Origin: Patellaria atrata CBS 101060
Lineage: Eukaryota; Ascomycota; Dothideomycetes; Patellariales; Patellariaceae
Assembly: GCA_010093705.1 (NCBI GenBank)
Contig: MU006092.1
Span: forward strand, 1,198,500-1,262,499
Length of the DNA stretch: 64,000 nucleotides
Reading direction: 5' to 3'
Shown here: in pieces, positions 35,601 to 47,921 of the stretch
Layout: each line of letters opens with the position of its first letter
How positions within the stretch are numbered: position 1 is the stretch's first letter
The notes under the pieces: model-generated
The model's database searches: none
What the model was told of the DNA's origin: nothing
What the model saw: only the letters and a program-made list of their open reading frames with translations
Program-made: the position numbers and the translations under genes

Positions 35601-38600
35601 GCGTTGCCACTCCGTATTTTCCCATTCAATCCCCTGATCCGCGTCCTTTTTTTTTTTTTGCTGATTTGCCCGACGCTATGAGTGTGTGGTGAAGATGCGA
35701 GAAAAAAGCTCTTTTTTTTTTGGGTGAGGGATTGGGGAGGGAGATGAATGCAAACTGTATTATATCTCATTCGAGAAGGAACGGATGAGAAGCACACTGT
35801 TTCCGGATTGCTACATGGGGTCACAGTGGACAACAAACTCAGAAAGGCGTCCTATGTGCTCCCGGTCTTCCATCGATGCTGGAGTCTGCTTCCAAAACAC
35901 GCTTTGATGTAGCTGTCAAATAGTAGATTCTCATGAGCATAGGGTTACTATCTACAATGGCGCTCGTGTTGCCCTATGGTCAAGGGCAAAGATGAACGAT
36001 AGGTATAGCTTGGTCGGGATACGCAAGACACACTGTAGATCTGAGTTTTGTGTGAGTATTCTACAATACTTTCTTGCCTGTGAAAACATCAATTAGAGAA
36101 TTCGCAAACAAAACTCCTACTATAGCTTAATAGCAACCACTATTAAGCTGGTATCGGACGAACTTTCTATGATCACCCATACCACACGGCGAAACATGAA
36201 CGGTACGCCTTAGCTACTACTCTTTTGATCCAGTAGGATGAGGTACTGTTTGTGGTAATCGCGAGGCGTCAACAACTTTGGGGTGTATTCTACTGCTGTA
36301 GGCTCCAACGGATAGATGCCCAGAATAGCACACCGCACAAAGGCTTTCAGTTATATGCAAAGGATTCGCTCCGTTCACGCTCAAGAGGAACGAGGGATCT
36401 CGTACTGATATGCTACTTCAGTTTATAATTTTGCACTGGTCACAGATGGATTAAGAATCAGAGTGGCCAATTTGAGATTCACTGCAATTACGGATAAGCT
36501 ATCTAATGCCCAGAGCGCCAACAAGTAAACGACTAGGGATCGGCATCAGATCTCGACACTAAAGACCAGAGCAAGGACCTGAACCCGGAGGTCAGGGAGC
36601 GTCCTCAAAGGTTTTCGGTTTCACGCGAGTCAATATCATCACCTGCCGGTCCCATCCCCTAAGGGAATCGCATGTGAGCAAGCTCGGGAAGTTGAGGAGC
36701 CTGCTCAGGCACGCGCTCGAGATCCTGTAAGGGAATTTCACCAGCATTAGCCTCTACGTCTCCGGCAGCTACCCCATTGCGACGACTGGAAAATGTGTTA
36801 AAGCCGTGGTTGTATTATGTTATGGAAAGGTTGTATCTTAAGTCTGTACCGTACTCTGGATTTACAGGTCAGTTTTCTATTTCACGACGCGAAGGAGGGA
36901 ACAATCTTACAGCACACCGTACCCGTAGGCCAAGAAGATAGCGGGCGCTGCAATTAAGCTAACATCACCAAGGATGAGGGGGCGGGGGAAACCATACTGA
37001 GCTCGGAAGAAGATTGTGTTGTAGAAGGTTGTGAATATGATTTAAGAATTGAGGGTCAAATCGAAAATGTGATGAAAAGAAAGAATAGAAGTCAAGCGTG
37101 CGAGACTTGTAAACCTTTTCACAGCTCTAAATCTTGGCTATTCCATATTAGGCAGCATTGCTCAGGTCTAAGCGAGTTGTAACCGTAGTCGCAAAAGCTT
37201 CGAGCCATTTTAGAAGCCATGGGATAATAGAAGATTGGTCAGGAAGACGAGCTAAGCCCTATCCTATAATCTACACATGATTTTACCCCCTAGAAAGACG
37301 GAGTCGGATCGTAGAAGCGTCAGAGACCCGGGCACGTAGATACAGACTGTTCATGCCTTCTAGCGTAAATACGAGCTCCTTTGTGGTTTAGACAGCTACG
37401 GCGGCTACCTGAGACTCATCTCCATGCTGTTCTGATGCCCTTGGTTACTTTAACGCCACGGCAAAAGTAACTATTGTACAGTTTAGGCATCTAGTAGCCC
37501 TTAAATGTCTACAGCAGGGCGAATGGTTTAACTAGAATCACAGTAATTAGTGTATATCAAGGGTACTTCGTCTGTATACAATTTCCAGCTTAACTAAGAG
37601 CTATCCGTGTTCTGATTACTCATTCGTCACGTAGCAAGGCATACAATTGAACTGCTATAGAACACTCTTGCATGGGATACAGTTCTAATTCGTCCTTCCG
37701 CACGGCTCTTTGTGAGGGGATGCAGGCGATGTCAGTAATTCGGCTCGAACTTCGCTCAAGAAAATGCTCTCATTATAGCAAAACATGTTCTCAACCAGCA
37801 ACTTTGCCTTGATACATAGTCAGTCTCCGTTTCAAGGGTCCTATCTAGATATCAGAGCGCGGATAAGAGGTTAAAGGCCGTATTCTGCGGCATCACGGTG
37901 GGATCCATTACTCAAGACTGAATGTTACATGGTATCTATCACCAAGGTAATCAAGGACACGCGCCAACATCAAGAGCCCGTATTCTCGACAGTATCCACC
38001 ATAGTCTAGTCTAATGATGGTACCACCAAACAGTAAATCTCCTACACTTTCGCACCCTTTGGCTGTTCCCTGTCATCTAACGTCCGGAGTTTTTCGATAA
38101 CAAGCTCGACGACAGACATGTTCTTTTCAAATCAAACATTAAATTAGTTGCTGTTGCTAGATCTCACCAGAATCGGAACGTTGAATAGGGGTTGTTACTA
38201 GCCCCGAGAAAAAACAGCGCATTGAACATCCAGAGCTAGAGTTCTCCTATCTTCGGGTGTAGATGTAGAAGTGTGACCATCCTCTGGTCAAATTTCTGTG
38301 TATATTGCGCGCTGCGTGTTATTATGGTATCCATTACCATCAATGCTTGAGCGTAGACGCACCAAAATCACTGCTGCAGGTACTGGACCTGGAGTTTCTT
38401 TTGCGTACCGTTGTTCAGCATTTCACGATTACTACATGAACTTAGAGGCTCAAGGATTGCTACTACCTGCAATGGGACTAAACCTTTGGTGTTATTTACA
38501 AAGACATCTTGCAAAGACATCTCACGTCTTAAAGTGATACAGCAATCCCTTCCATGTCTTCATTTCCATTTTTTAGATGAGCGAAGGAGACAGACAACAG

Positions 38601-40373
38601 CTATTGTTCACCATGTCGTCTTCCATCTAGCGAAGTTGCCGCTCCATGAAAGCAACCACGAATTCTCTGAATTATTGCGCAAAGGAAATCAGATCAGACC
38701 AAATTCTGCGTAGGGTAGAATGAAAGATGAATTTTCTGAATGATAAAAGAGCTTCCTGCTGGAATATGAGCCATCCTATCATGTTTCCTGAACACGGTCT
38801 AGTACTCCTTTCATTGGCCTCGGATACAAGCTGGATGTTGAAAGGGGTAGTCGAGTTCACCTACTTCGGAACGATCGCTGTATTCACAAGAAGCAGCAAC
38901 CCCACAATATTGCAGCAGAGTGGTTCAGAATTTCACAATCCGATTGCTCGTCATTCAACCTACATGCGTCGAACTCCTGAGAATAAGACCCAAGAAAACG
39001 TAATGCCGCGTCCATGGACCCCTCTCGAAAAGGAGCAGAAATTTCTCCCGAATCTAAGAGGTGACACATCTTCTAACCAAGTTCCGAAACGTTTCTAAAT
39101 GTGTTGCGACAGAACTGCCCAATGAAGTTGCGTGGTTCAATAGACGATTCATAGCCCGTACAATTAGCCCCATCGCTGATAGTTCCAAAGAAATCATCTG
39201 CAAATCCGATTTTCGGTATAGAGGGTTAGAGACGGAGCACAGTGTAGACAACCTGCAATAAAATCCATATGGAAATCGACGGTTGGGGTGAACACCTTCA
39301 GTTCCAATTGATCTTTCTCGTGGAGGGCTCGATCCAGGCCAATTGTGAACCAAATTCCCTCAATCATGGAAATTGTGGGAATTAGACACCTAGGGCCCGT
39401 CTGGATTGCCTATGTGACACTAATTGGGATGGGCTGTGAGGAAAATCTGGAGGAGTCCTACACCCCTAGATCAAAACCGACTCCATTTTCTGAGACAACT
39501 TCTATGTGTTGCGTGCGCATCTGCATCTCTTCTTGAGATGCATCCACTTCAGACGTACAGTTCAATAAGATGATTTACTAGCTCTTACAGAAGCATCTAC
39601 ATGAAACTTATATGATTTGGCACAGATTTATCTTGAGGTCTGTCATGATAAGGGTGTGTCCGAACGGGATATGACAAAGTCAAAGGCACAATAGCTTTAT
39701 TTGATCATCCATCCGTACCGTACTACATTATAGATCTCTGGTAAAAGCCGGTAGTTAGTGAACCCCTAAAATGAGCACCATCCGAACGGAGATCCATGCC
39801 GTATTCACAGAGCTACCTTGATAGGCACCATAGGCTTTATCCAGATGCGCTTTGGCCCCGGGTATTCAATTTTTCTTAAGATCGAGTGAAAAGATTGTGT
39901 GAGCGCGTCGGACTTCATCACATGTAGAGAGGCGTTATCGTGTTCGAGTGACTGAACTACCTATTTTTTGATAGTCATATCCAACATCAGGGGCTTCTCT
40001 TTTCGAGTGATCATCGACTTTTCAGTAGATAATATTCGTTGTTAGAGGCATGGAGGGGAATGTTGTGATGAAAATACGAGCGAGTATCTGAGCTGCGGAG
40101 GTAAACGCTGCTAAAAAAAACCATCTCTTGGCGCGACGGATTATTAGACTTATATCCATTTACTAATAGGGTATTGGTGGAGCGTAAGACGTTACTCATC
40201 ACTGGGCGTAAGTGGAATGTTCTCCGTATATCAATTTCTATTACCAGCCTTTCATATGTTAGTCATTGTACGGCTCCAGCAGCGTACTACTCTTGAACCC
40301 TCATATCCTATTGAAGGATAGTATAGACCGGCCGCACATTCTCCCTTCATTTTAGCTCGTACACAAATATATA
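32632..40373. other. Long gene-poor block
   Basis: In 7.7 kb I recognise no protein-coding gene. Frames at 33282-33640, 33808-34125, 38298-39098 and 39054-39353 are under 125 codons and lack motifs. From about 35840 to 38295 there is not even a 60-codon frame on either strand. A tRNA-like sequence is listed at 35527. The block is probably decayed repeat DNA. Confidence 0.5.
35527..35659 (+). repeat. tRNA-like sequence, possible SINE head
   Basis: An 83-nt segment (35527-35609) has an internal Pol III box A (TAGCTTAGCGG, 35534-35544) and box B (GGTTCGAGTCT, 35587-35597). The outer 7-base arms GACGACG and CGTTGCC pair with one mismatch and one wobble, and a D arm (GCTT/GAGC) can form. The anticodon region does not make a normal 5-bp stem with 7-base loop; instead CATTGC pairs with GCAATG. 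A run of T residues, a Pol III stop signal, ends at 35659. This is better explained as a tRNA-derived SINE or tRNA pseudogene than as a working tRNA. Confidence 0.45.
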
Positions 40374-41059
40374 CTACAAGAATCTTGGATTCTCGACCGC
40401 TTGCACCCTGTCCCAGGGCTCCCCTAGCGGCGGGAAACCCCACAACGCCACTATCCACCCCCATATCCTAGCGCCAATTCCTTTTTGCTGAGGAGGAGGC
40501 GGCGGTGGACGAGGTGGTTGGGGAAACTTGAAGTCATCCATCCAACTCCTCTTGTCAAACGTCACCCTTTTTCTCTCAACCAACACATGCACTATGATAT
40601 TCCTATGCGGTTGTGGATGTAGATTCCTGACATGCAGGTCCCAGTAATCGGAGGACGAGGGCGAAAGTGAAGGCTCCCGCGGAGGTTCCATCCAATCCAA
40701 CTCCTCTGCAAGGCAGTAGTCCATAGCTGGCCCTGGGCCACCCGCCGCCGAGTTCCACACATCGTCATCATCATCCTATACCGCATAGTGTCAGTGATAT
40801 TCACTTTCTTTCACTTATACAGATCAAACACTCGCGCCAAATACTGGGATGTAGGTGGGAAGTAGGTCCCTTAATGAACGCTTTCGGATCTATGTGTTCC
40901 TGAAATTACCCGACATGAGATACACAGAGCACGAAGTAGTAGGTAGTGTTTGGATGACGTGAAAGGGTGATGTGAGAAACAGAAAAAGGAGATACTAACC
41001 GCAGGTCGCGGCCTCAATTCTATAGGAGGTGGCGCTGTGGAGAAGTCATATATTAGCAT
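40374..41059 (-). CDS. Small hypothetical Pro/Trp-rich protein
   Basis: Proposed as two exons, 41059-41000 and 40775-40374, giving 153 residues across a 224-nt intron with GTTAGT donor and a TATAG acceptor. I do not recognise it. The protein begins MLIYDFSTAPPPIEL, has five consecutive Asp after the junction, a middle region with PSLSPSSSDYWDLHV and NIIVHVLVERKRVTF, a run of seven Pro, and a Trp-rich tail (ARIWGWIVALWGFPP) that might be a short hydrophobic helix. The codon choice and lack of stops favour a real gene, but the intron is long for this genome and the start could lie further upstream. No neighbour gives a clue to function. Confidence 0.4.
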
Positions 41060-42612
41060 ATTCCACACCCCCAGCAGCGCAAGTTAACATAAGTACATCC
41101 GAAGTACTATTTTTTGCGTTCATACTAGTTCCATTGTTTTCTTGGGTAAAGTTACTCACTGATGCCACGAGGAATCTCTATCATCTCTGGAGGCTCAGAT
41201 CTTGTTGTTCTTGTTCTACTATAGAATATTCAGTTAGCACGATTTTTCTCCTTGCGGCCCACACTTCTAATGTTAGAGATGCCCCGAAAGTCGTATTAAA
41301 CCGTCCTTCATGTTGGAGCATGGAGTAAAATCAACCCGTTTAGTGGTGGTCTTGATTGTCCCGCCAGAAAGGCCGGAGCAACAAGGTTAAGGTTAGAAGT
41401 AGCACAACTAGGGAGGTAGAGACTTACTTCATGGTGAGAAATTTATCCAAAACCTTTCCAAAAAAAAATGTTTCGTAGGTGGAGGTTGGAGATGTTTTTC
41501 TTTGGCGAGCTTTGAAAAGCTGGACGTACTCAAAGGCATTGTATCACGCCCGCTACCCCATTCACTACCTCAAACAAAACAGATTCTTCACTAAGTTAAA
41601 CTCGGTCCCTGTATACACTTCACGATGATATTTTCTTGCATTGAACCTGCTAAGTATATAGTAGTAACTGAGCTATTGGAAACTCAGTACAGATAATTGG
41701 TGACAGCAATTTTCCCCTATACCTTGCAGCGATTCTATAGATATTGACGCCTTATCTACCTACACAAAAGTGAAGAAGACCTACAATAACATTGTACCTC
41801 TACGTCTTTTTTTTTTTTTTAAATCCATGCATTGTACCTCTACATCGAATACGCCTCAAATAAATAAGATCTTCTATTTCCTAAAAGAACTCGCAAATCC
41901 ACTGACCAGTACTTCAATGCAAGGTCAACTTTTAACTTACTAGACAACGCTCATGAATTTCTAGCGTAATAAACTTACTATGCAATACTTAACTCTTCCC
42001 CCTTTTCCCTAGACCTAAAGTGTAGGGCGGAACCCGAGTCACACGCCTCATAGTAATAATTTGAAGTTCTAGGTACTTTTATTGCTCGTATTTCTTTCTA
42101 CTTCTACATTTTTGCCACAGAATGGTCTGGCAAGCTGATCACTTCGTGGGTAGCGAGTCAATACTCGAGCGCAAGTGCAGATCTGTCCACCAAATTTCAA
42201 CGTAAGAATATAAACAGGATATAAACAGTACATAGATCCGAGCTCAAGGAGTATAAAGGTCAATAGATGTATAATCAGTGTCCCGAGTTGAAGCATATAG
42301 ATTTGAGTAGTAACATTACACTATAGAGATTGACTACTATAGCCTTTCAAACCCCTAAATTTATGGCTTCGAACCCTCTTTCCCTTCTTTCTTTCCCGTT
42401 TTACCTTATTCATTTCGATCAATTTGGTTTATATGCGCCTTTTATTTATGATCTCTGTTTTTGTACTTAATAGGGGCTAAACAGGAAGGTTGATTTAAGC
42501 TCTATGGGGACGGGTCGGTCCGAGTTTAGTAAAAGATAAGGTTAGCCCTTACCTTATCCTGCTATTATAACAGACCCACAATAAAATAAATACTCTAAGC
42601 TGTCCTTATAAA
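41060..42612. other. Intergenic, no gene seen
   Basis: Only short frames. A T-run at about 41809-41820 and general AT-richness are the only visible features. Confidence 0.5.
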
Positions 42613-42805
42613 ACGCAACTTAAACCCGGCCAAAAAAAATAAAAAAAAAAAAAAATTAAAAACAGTTCCCACCGCCTCCGTAGAGATGTTAGTGGTACAT
42701 CTGCCGGCCCCTCCGACGGGGCCGAGGATCGAACCCAGGACGTGATGGTGACTCGGCCTGGTCCGTGTGGTGGGGATATCCCACCACTAGGCCACGGGTC
42801 CTGGG
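42613..42805 (-). mobile_element. tRNA-derived SINE-like element
   Basis: Read on the minus strand from 42803, a tRNA-like head contains box A (TGGCCTAGTGG, 42784-42794 on the plus coordinates) and box B (GGTTCGATCCT, 42725-42735), about 50 bases apart as in Pol III genes. Behind it comes a GC-rich body of about 60 bp and then a T-rich tail (about 42625-42662) that would stop Pol III. A near-perfect dyad, GTGGTGGG and CCCACCAC around ATATC, sits in the head, where a real tRNA would have its D and anticodon arms. Acceptor ends do not pair, so this is not a functional tRNA. I found no clear target duplication. Confidence 0.5.
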
Positions 42806-43358
42806 TTATGGAAAGAATGCGTGTGTGAGTTGTATTTATGGTGCAGGAGGGTTCGGTGAATTTGGTCATGGGATTTAGCGAATAGGTGTTGAGGTCACAA
42901 CTAAAGATGAGAAATGTTTCGCCTTGGGCTACAGTTACAGCAAGGGCGAGGTATAAGTCGGAACAACCTTGGATCACTGAAAACCTCTTAGAGGATATAA
43001 GTGTAACTGACTCTAAGCAATCATTAGAATAATAAGATTTCTTTTTAATCCTACAAATCACATAGAACGATATTAACTTGTACCACTGGACGTGCCGTTG
43101 AATGAATAATTGAAGAGCAATATTCAAAATGAATTTACATTATTGAAGAACTAGTAAGCTTATGTTAAGTATGAGAATTATGGAAGGTCCTATTCCAGAC
43201 TTATGTACAATCTGCATCCCTGACATACCAAACTTGCTTTCCTGCTACCATACAAGGAATGAGAGGAAAAACCAAGGTATACGAACCTCCTGTCCGAGAC
43301 ACCCATGCTAATGGTGCCGCCAAAAACTTTGTTATCATACAATTTCCCACGAACAAGC

Positions 43359-44455
43359 CTACTTCCTCCGCGAGTTTTGCATAGCTAGGATCTGCACCAT
43401 ACGGATAAAGATATTGATGAAGTCAAGCTCAAGACTAATGCTCTCATTGACAGGGTCCCTTTTCATCAACCCTCGCTCACTCATTCTTGCGTGGTGGAGA
43501 ACCTTCTGAACGTCATATAGTGTGAATCCACCGAAAACAGCTAGACCACCATATAACCAGATCTTCTCGCTCCACATGAGGGTCCTTGCTGCTGTTGCGG
43601 GGATAACCATAGGGGCAAGACCAGAAAGAGCAACTATGGCGACACCTGCAAGAAGGGGGCCACCAAGGTAAAGGTATTTCTCTTGCTTAGCGGTAGCACC
43701 GACGAATGCGATGGAGCCCATCATGCCCACGGTATAAAGACCAGCACGAGCGAGAATGGCGGGGTGGTAGAACATGAGTGGCGAGAGCAATGCAGCCTGG
43801 GTCAAGTTGAAAGCTCCCCAAAGAGTATATTTCTGCACGTAACTGTTACGCAAGCAGTTAGTATCCCGACGGACGAAAGATGATAGGAAGCGGGATAGTG
43901 GACTTACTTCTCAGGAGCTGTCGCCATAGCACCGTACATAGTTCCGATAGATCCGACAAGTCCGATTCCGAGAACAGCCCACGGGTTTGCAGCCATCAAT
44001 CTATAACTCCAGCCATTCATGTGTAATGCACGAGCTGCAACACCTATGATTCCGATACCCAGGCCAGTATGCAAAAACGTCTCATTAAGATAACTCCTCT
44101 CGTATGGTGGCATTCCTCCATCTTCTCTTGTCTCCCGGTTGAATATCAAGTTGATGGCAATGAGTGTCCCGCCGAAGATAGCTCCGCCATAGATCAGTCT
44201 CTGGGTCAAGTTTCCTTCGTTTAGGGTCGGTTGAAACGCGGTCTGCTGGTATGAACGGCGGAATGTTGATTGAAAAGCATTTCGAGATTGTGCAAACAGA
44301 GATACCGGCCCTGTCGATTTTGTAGAAGTGAAAAAGGTATTCCTGGATGCTTGCAGTGGCGTATTATGGAAAGCTCGGATGGTGGTTGACGAAGCTTTAG
44401 GGACCTGTCTGAGTGCTGCTGTTATCGCAAATGGTCTCTGAAACACTGAAGCCAT
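43359..44455 (-). CDS. GHITM/Bax-inhibitor-1-like mitochondrial membrane protein
   Basis: Two exons, 44455-43908 and 43842-43359, joined across a 65-nt intron to give 343 residues. It belongs to the transmembrane BAX inhibitor motif family, the subgroup of animal GHITM (TMBIM5/MICS1), an inner mitochondrial membrane protein involved in cristae structure and ion exchange. Seen: an Arg/Ser-rich N-terminus (MASVFQRPFAITAALRQV, FRRSYQQTAF) without acidic residues, typical of a presequence; then about seven or eight hydrophobic helices starting at about residue 86 (RLIYGGAIFGGTLIAIN), and the late family block FTLYDVQKVLHHA with SISLELDFINIFIRM. The start is the ATG before ASVFQ; the frame is open further upstream to 44689, but that part is hydrophobic and does not look like a presequence. 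Confidence 0.93.
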
Positions 44456-45645
44456 GATGACTTTGGCCGCTATCTCATGAAGTTTGGTGAAGAAAGAAAA
44501 TGTCCAAAAAGATGCTTGTCCAAAGGAAACGTTAAGGATGCAGGTAGATGACGTTAAGAAGAGCAATGTGGCTAAGCTAAAAACGGCATCGGCGAAATTT
44601 CTAGAATCCGACCCCCTCAACCCCAGGTTTTGACTTTCTACAGCAAGTCTGTGTGTATTGAAACACGGAATATACACACGATTGCCCATTCAGTCATTTT
44701 CAAGGTCATCTCATCTGATCCTTGTCCTTCCCCTTCACCATAAAACTGTTTCTCCCGCTCAAGTCTTGCACTTGAACCTCTTAAACGCGTTTCGGTCCAA
44801 AGATGGATGATATATTCATTGCTCGCGACCTCATAATGCTCGACTTACCAGAGTGGTATGAGCTCTAACGTATAAGGAGCGATCTAAGAGCACACACATA
44901 TAGCTAGCGCGTTGCACACAAGGCCACAGCCTAGCTCATTGTTGCGACGACGTTCAAAGTTTCATGTCCTTACACCCGATTGAACTCCTCAATACGTATT
45001 TTATGAGAAGGCCTGATTTACTGAATACCCAGTAGAAGCATGTACGGTTTTCTGCCGCGCAGGTACTCTGCTGTACCGAGAGCAAACAAGAGCTTTAGCT
45101 CCTATTCAGGTCTTTCCGCTTACCACAAGCTCTACACCTTTCCGTAATCAGTATGAGCTTCTTCAACGATATCTATTCACCTCTGGACTTCTAGTATTCT
45201 CACTACGTTTTCACTTCCCCAGCATAGTTGAGGTAATGGTCATGAAAGCCCCTACCCTACTTGCTCTTTTATCGTCCAACGTAGTATGTTAAGCACTTTG
45301 TTTGATTCTGTTACACTTATAATTAGTTTCCCGGTAACCCTTTAAAAGTCTGGAGATGCATACCGAACGGGTTTCAGCCTCAACGCTCTGGAGAGTCAAA
45401 GCGCTCTCACGCATGGCCTATGTAAATTCCCCCCTATTTCGAGAATATGTACATTGTCTTGCTATGTAATTGATAGGTATGTGTCTACATCCTTTTACTT
45501 ACTAACTTTCTTGGCGGTTCCAAATGTTTCCTTGCTTGGATACGCATATCAAAAGACCCTATTCTTTCCTCATGGGATATATCTATAAGCTTGCTCCAAG
45601 GTTCACCCGCATTTTTCACAAAGCACCTATATTCCTAAGTATATT
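44456..45645. other. Intergenic, no gene seen
   Basis: Promoter side of the GHITM-like gene and of the HET relic. No motif-bearing frame or repeat was recognised. Confidence 0.45.
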
Positions 45646-47921
45646 TTGTTCCCCTGCAAATTATCCTTTACGGAAGCCAATATTACGCTTGAGAGTTACT
45701 CTTCTATCGATTGGTTCCCACCGGAACCAACACCCAAGGCTCGACAAACTAGCGCCCCTGATACCTATCGTAAACATGCCAGATCAATCGAGAAACGCGA
45801 ATCGACCGATTCTCATCTCTTTGATGCAGCTCGTAAGAGCAAAAATCTTTACTCATATTCAAACCTAACAGAAGATGAAATACGACTCTTAGCAATAGCA
45901 CCGGGGAATTACGATTCTCCTATTGAGTGCACTGTCTCTCTCTATCGTCTTAGCGATGTTAAAGATCGTTACGAAGCACTATCATATTACTAGGGTGAAT
46001 AGGTTGCTTTTGAAGAGATCAAGCTTCGCGATTATGCTCAGCGTCGTGATAAGAATTTGAAAAACATGAAGAACGCTGTCTCTCGGTTATTTGGTGGATG
46101 TTTACATTAGGAAAAATCTCTCTCAAGCAATACGTAAGCTTCGAAGGAAAGAAGTGTCTATAACAATGTGGATCGACGCGATATGCATCAACCAAGAAAA
46201 CAAAACGGAAAGGACCAACAAGTAGCCCGAATGCCGCAGATATACAGTTCTACAAAACAAGTTACCATTTGGCTCGGGGAGGAAGAAAACAATAGCCAAA
46301 GCTATGGAATTTAACCCGTGTCTTCTCGACCTCCATCAGTTGGATGGCCTTACTAAAGACATCCAAGCTGCTTTAGGGTGGAAAGCGCTCGCCGATTTGA
46401 TGACGCGAAAGTGGTTCTCACGTCGATGGATCGTTCAAGAACTTTGGCTTGTTAAGACTGCTTTCGTGCAGTGTGGCAATAAAACTCTACATTGGGATGA
46501 CTTTTCAGACGCGATTGGCTTATTTATGATAGTTTCGAGACTATCAAAAATGAAGTCTTTGCGAAAGCAGTACAAAGCAGATATCATCGGGATGCAGCTA
46601 TGGACATTGACGCACTTGGTGCCAGTGTTTTAGTCAAGGCGACAAGAAACCTCTCCAGGAAGTCAGAAAACGGAGAGATACTCGTATATATCAGCACTCT
46701 GGAAACCCTCGTGTCCGCCCTTCAGTTTTTCGAAGCGTCAGATCCCCGTGACATCGTCTATGGCGTTCTAGCTATTGCCTCGGATACCGGTTACTTGCGC
46801 CGTCCGAATCCTACAGTTGGTCATTCCCTGTGGCCGAGTCCATTATTCCAGATTACTGCAGATTATGGTGAAGATGTTACGGAGGTGTTTATCGACTTCC
46901 CGCGGTTCTGTATCGAGCGCTCTGGGTCTTTGGATATCATCTGTCAACATTAGGCTCCTAGTTCTGATCAAGCAGCCAGAGCTACATATGACCTGCTATC
47001 TTGGATTGGCCGGTTGGAAGATTGTCCATACGGCAAATCCGGAGATGCTCTAGTGGGCCGGCAAAACGGAGACAGTTTGGCTGGATCATCCTTACGAAAT
47101 TGTCGCAAGATTTATGATGTATCAAAGGGAAGGGTCGCCGACTGGAAGTTTGGTGAAAGGGGTAACGGCCATGTGAGCGGCTTGTTCGACACAGGAGGAG
47201 GGTTCAGACTCGATCCTTACATGCTAAACCCAGGTATAAGCTCGAAACGAAGGAAATTATCAGGATATGGTACCCTCTACGACGGCTCCCTCAAGGTAAG
47301 AGGGCTCACTCTAGGTACTATCGATTCAGTGTCCGCCCGTGTCGCTCGCGGAGTCATTCACAAAGAAGCCCTCGAAATGGTCGGTTGGTACGCAGAACAT
47401 CCGCTAGACAAAGTACCCGATAAACTATGGCGAACATTAGTTGCTGACAGAGACCCCAAAGGGGACAACCCACCGAGTTGGTATTCTAGAGTATGTCTGT
47501 TTGCATTCAAAGAGTGCTCCTCGCCTGGTGGTGATGTTTCCGTGGATTTAGAGCGTAAGGACCGGTCCAAAAATGTTCACGAGTTTATGCAGCGGGTGAA
47601 GAGCGTAGTATGGAACCGCACTTTCTTCCTGGCCGGCGTGGATAACGAGCTCTATGGACTAGCTCTAGCGAAGGCCGAAGAAGAGGACTTGGTCTGTATC
47701 CTTCTCGGTTGGAGCGTTTCAGTCATTTTACGAGAGCACCGTGATTACAAAGACCCTTGGTACGATTTTGTTGGAGGTACTTGTCAAAAAATCAGCGGCC
47801 CCTCTCTCAGCCTTTTCTCCCAACTGATTACATTCTAGAAGCTTATGTACATGGTAAGATGGACGGTGAAGCAATGACCGAGACTTCATACCAATCCGAG
47901 GGTTGGTTTACCCTACGCTAA
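45646..47921 (+). pseudogene. Decayed HET-domain (heterokaryon incompatibility) gene
   Basis: Fragments appear in the right order for a fungal HET-domain protein: an N-terminal part with DRYEALSYY, the second HET block MWIDAICINQENK, a third with VTIWLG, then KWFSRRWIVQELWL, and a C-terminal half running through PSWYSRVCLFAF to a YVHGKMDGEA block near the end. HET domains trigger vegetative incompatibility reactions in filamentous ascomycetes. The fragments lie in several frames with roughly six breaks between them, so the gene is not functional as it stands. The longest surviving piece is the C-terminal 274 codons (47014-47838). It is best treated as a fossil copy of a family that is often present in many copies. 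Confidence 0.8.

Noticed and set aside
35527-35609. Functional tRNA-Cys (GCA)
   Set aside because: The GCA triplet is present near the right place, but the flanking bases cannot form an anticodon stem.
43908-44689. Longer N-terminus for the GHITM-like protein from the ATG at 44689
   Set aside because: The extra 78 residues are not presequence-like and the ATG at 44455 begins a typical mitochondrial targeting sequence.
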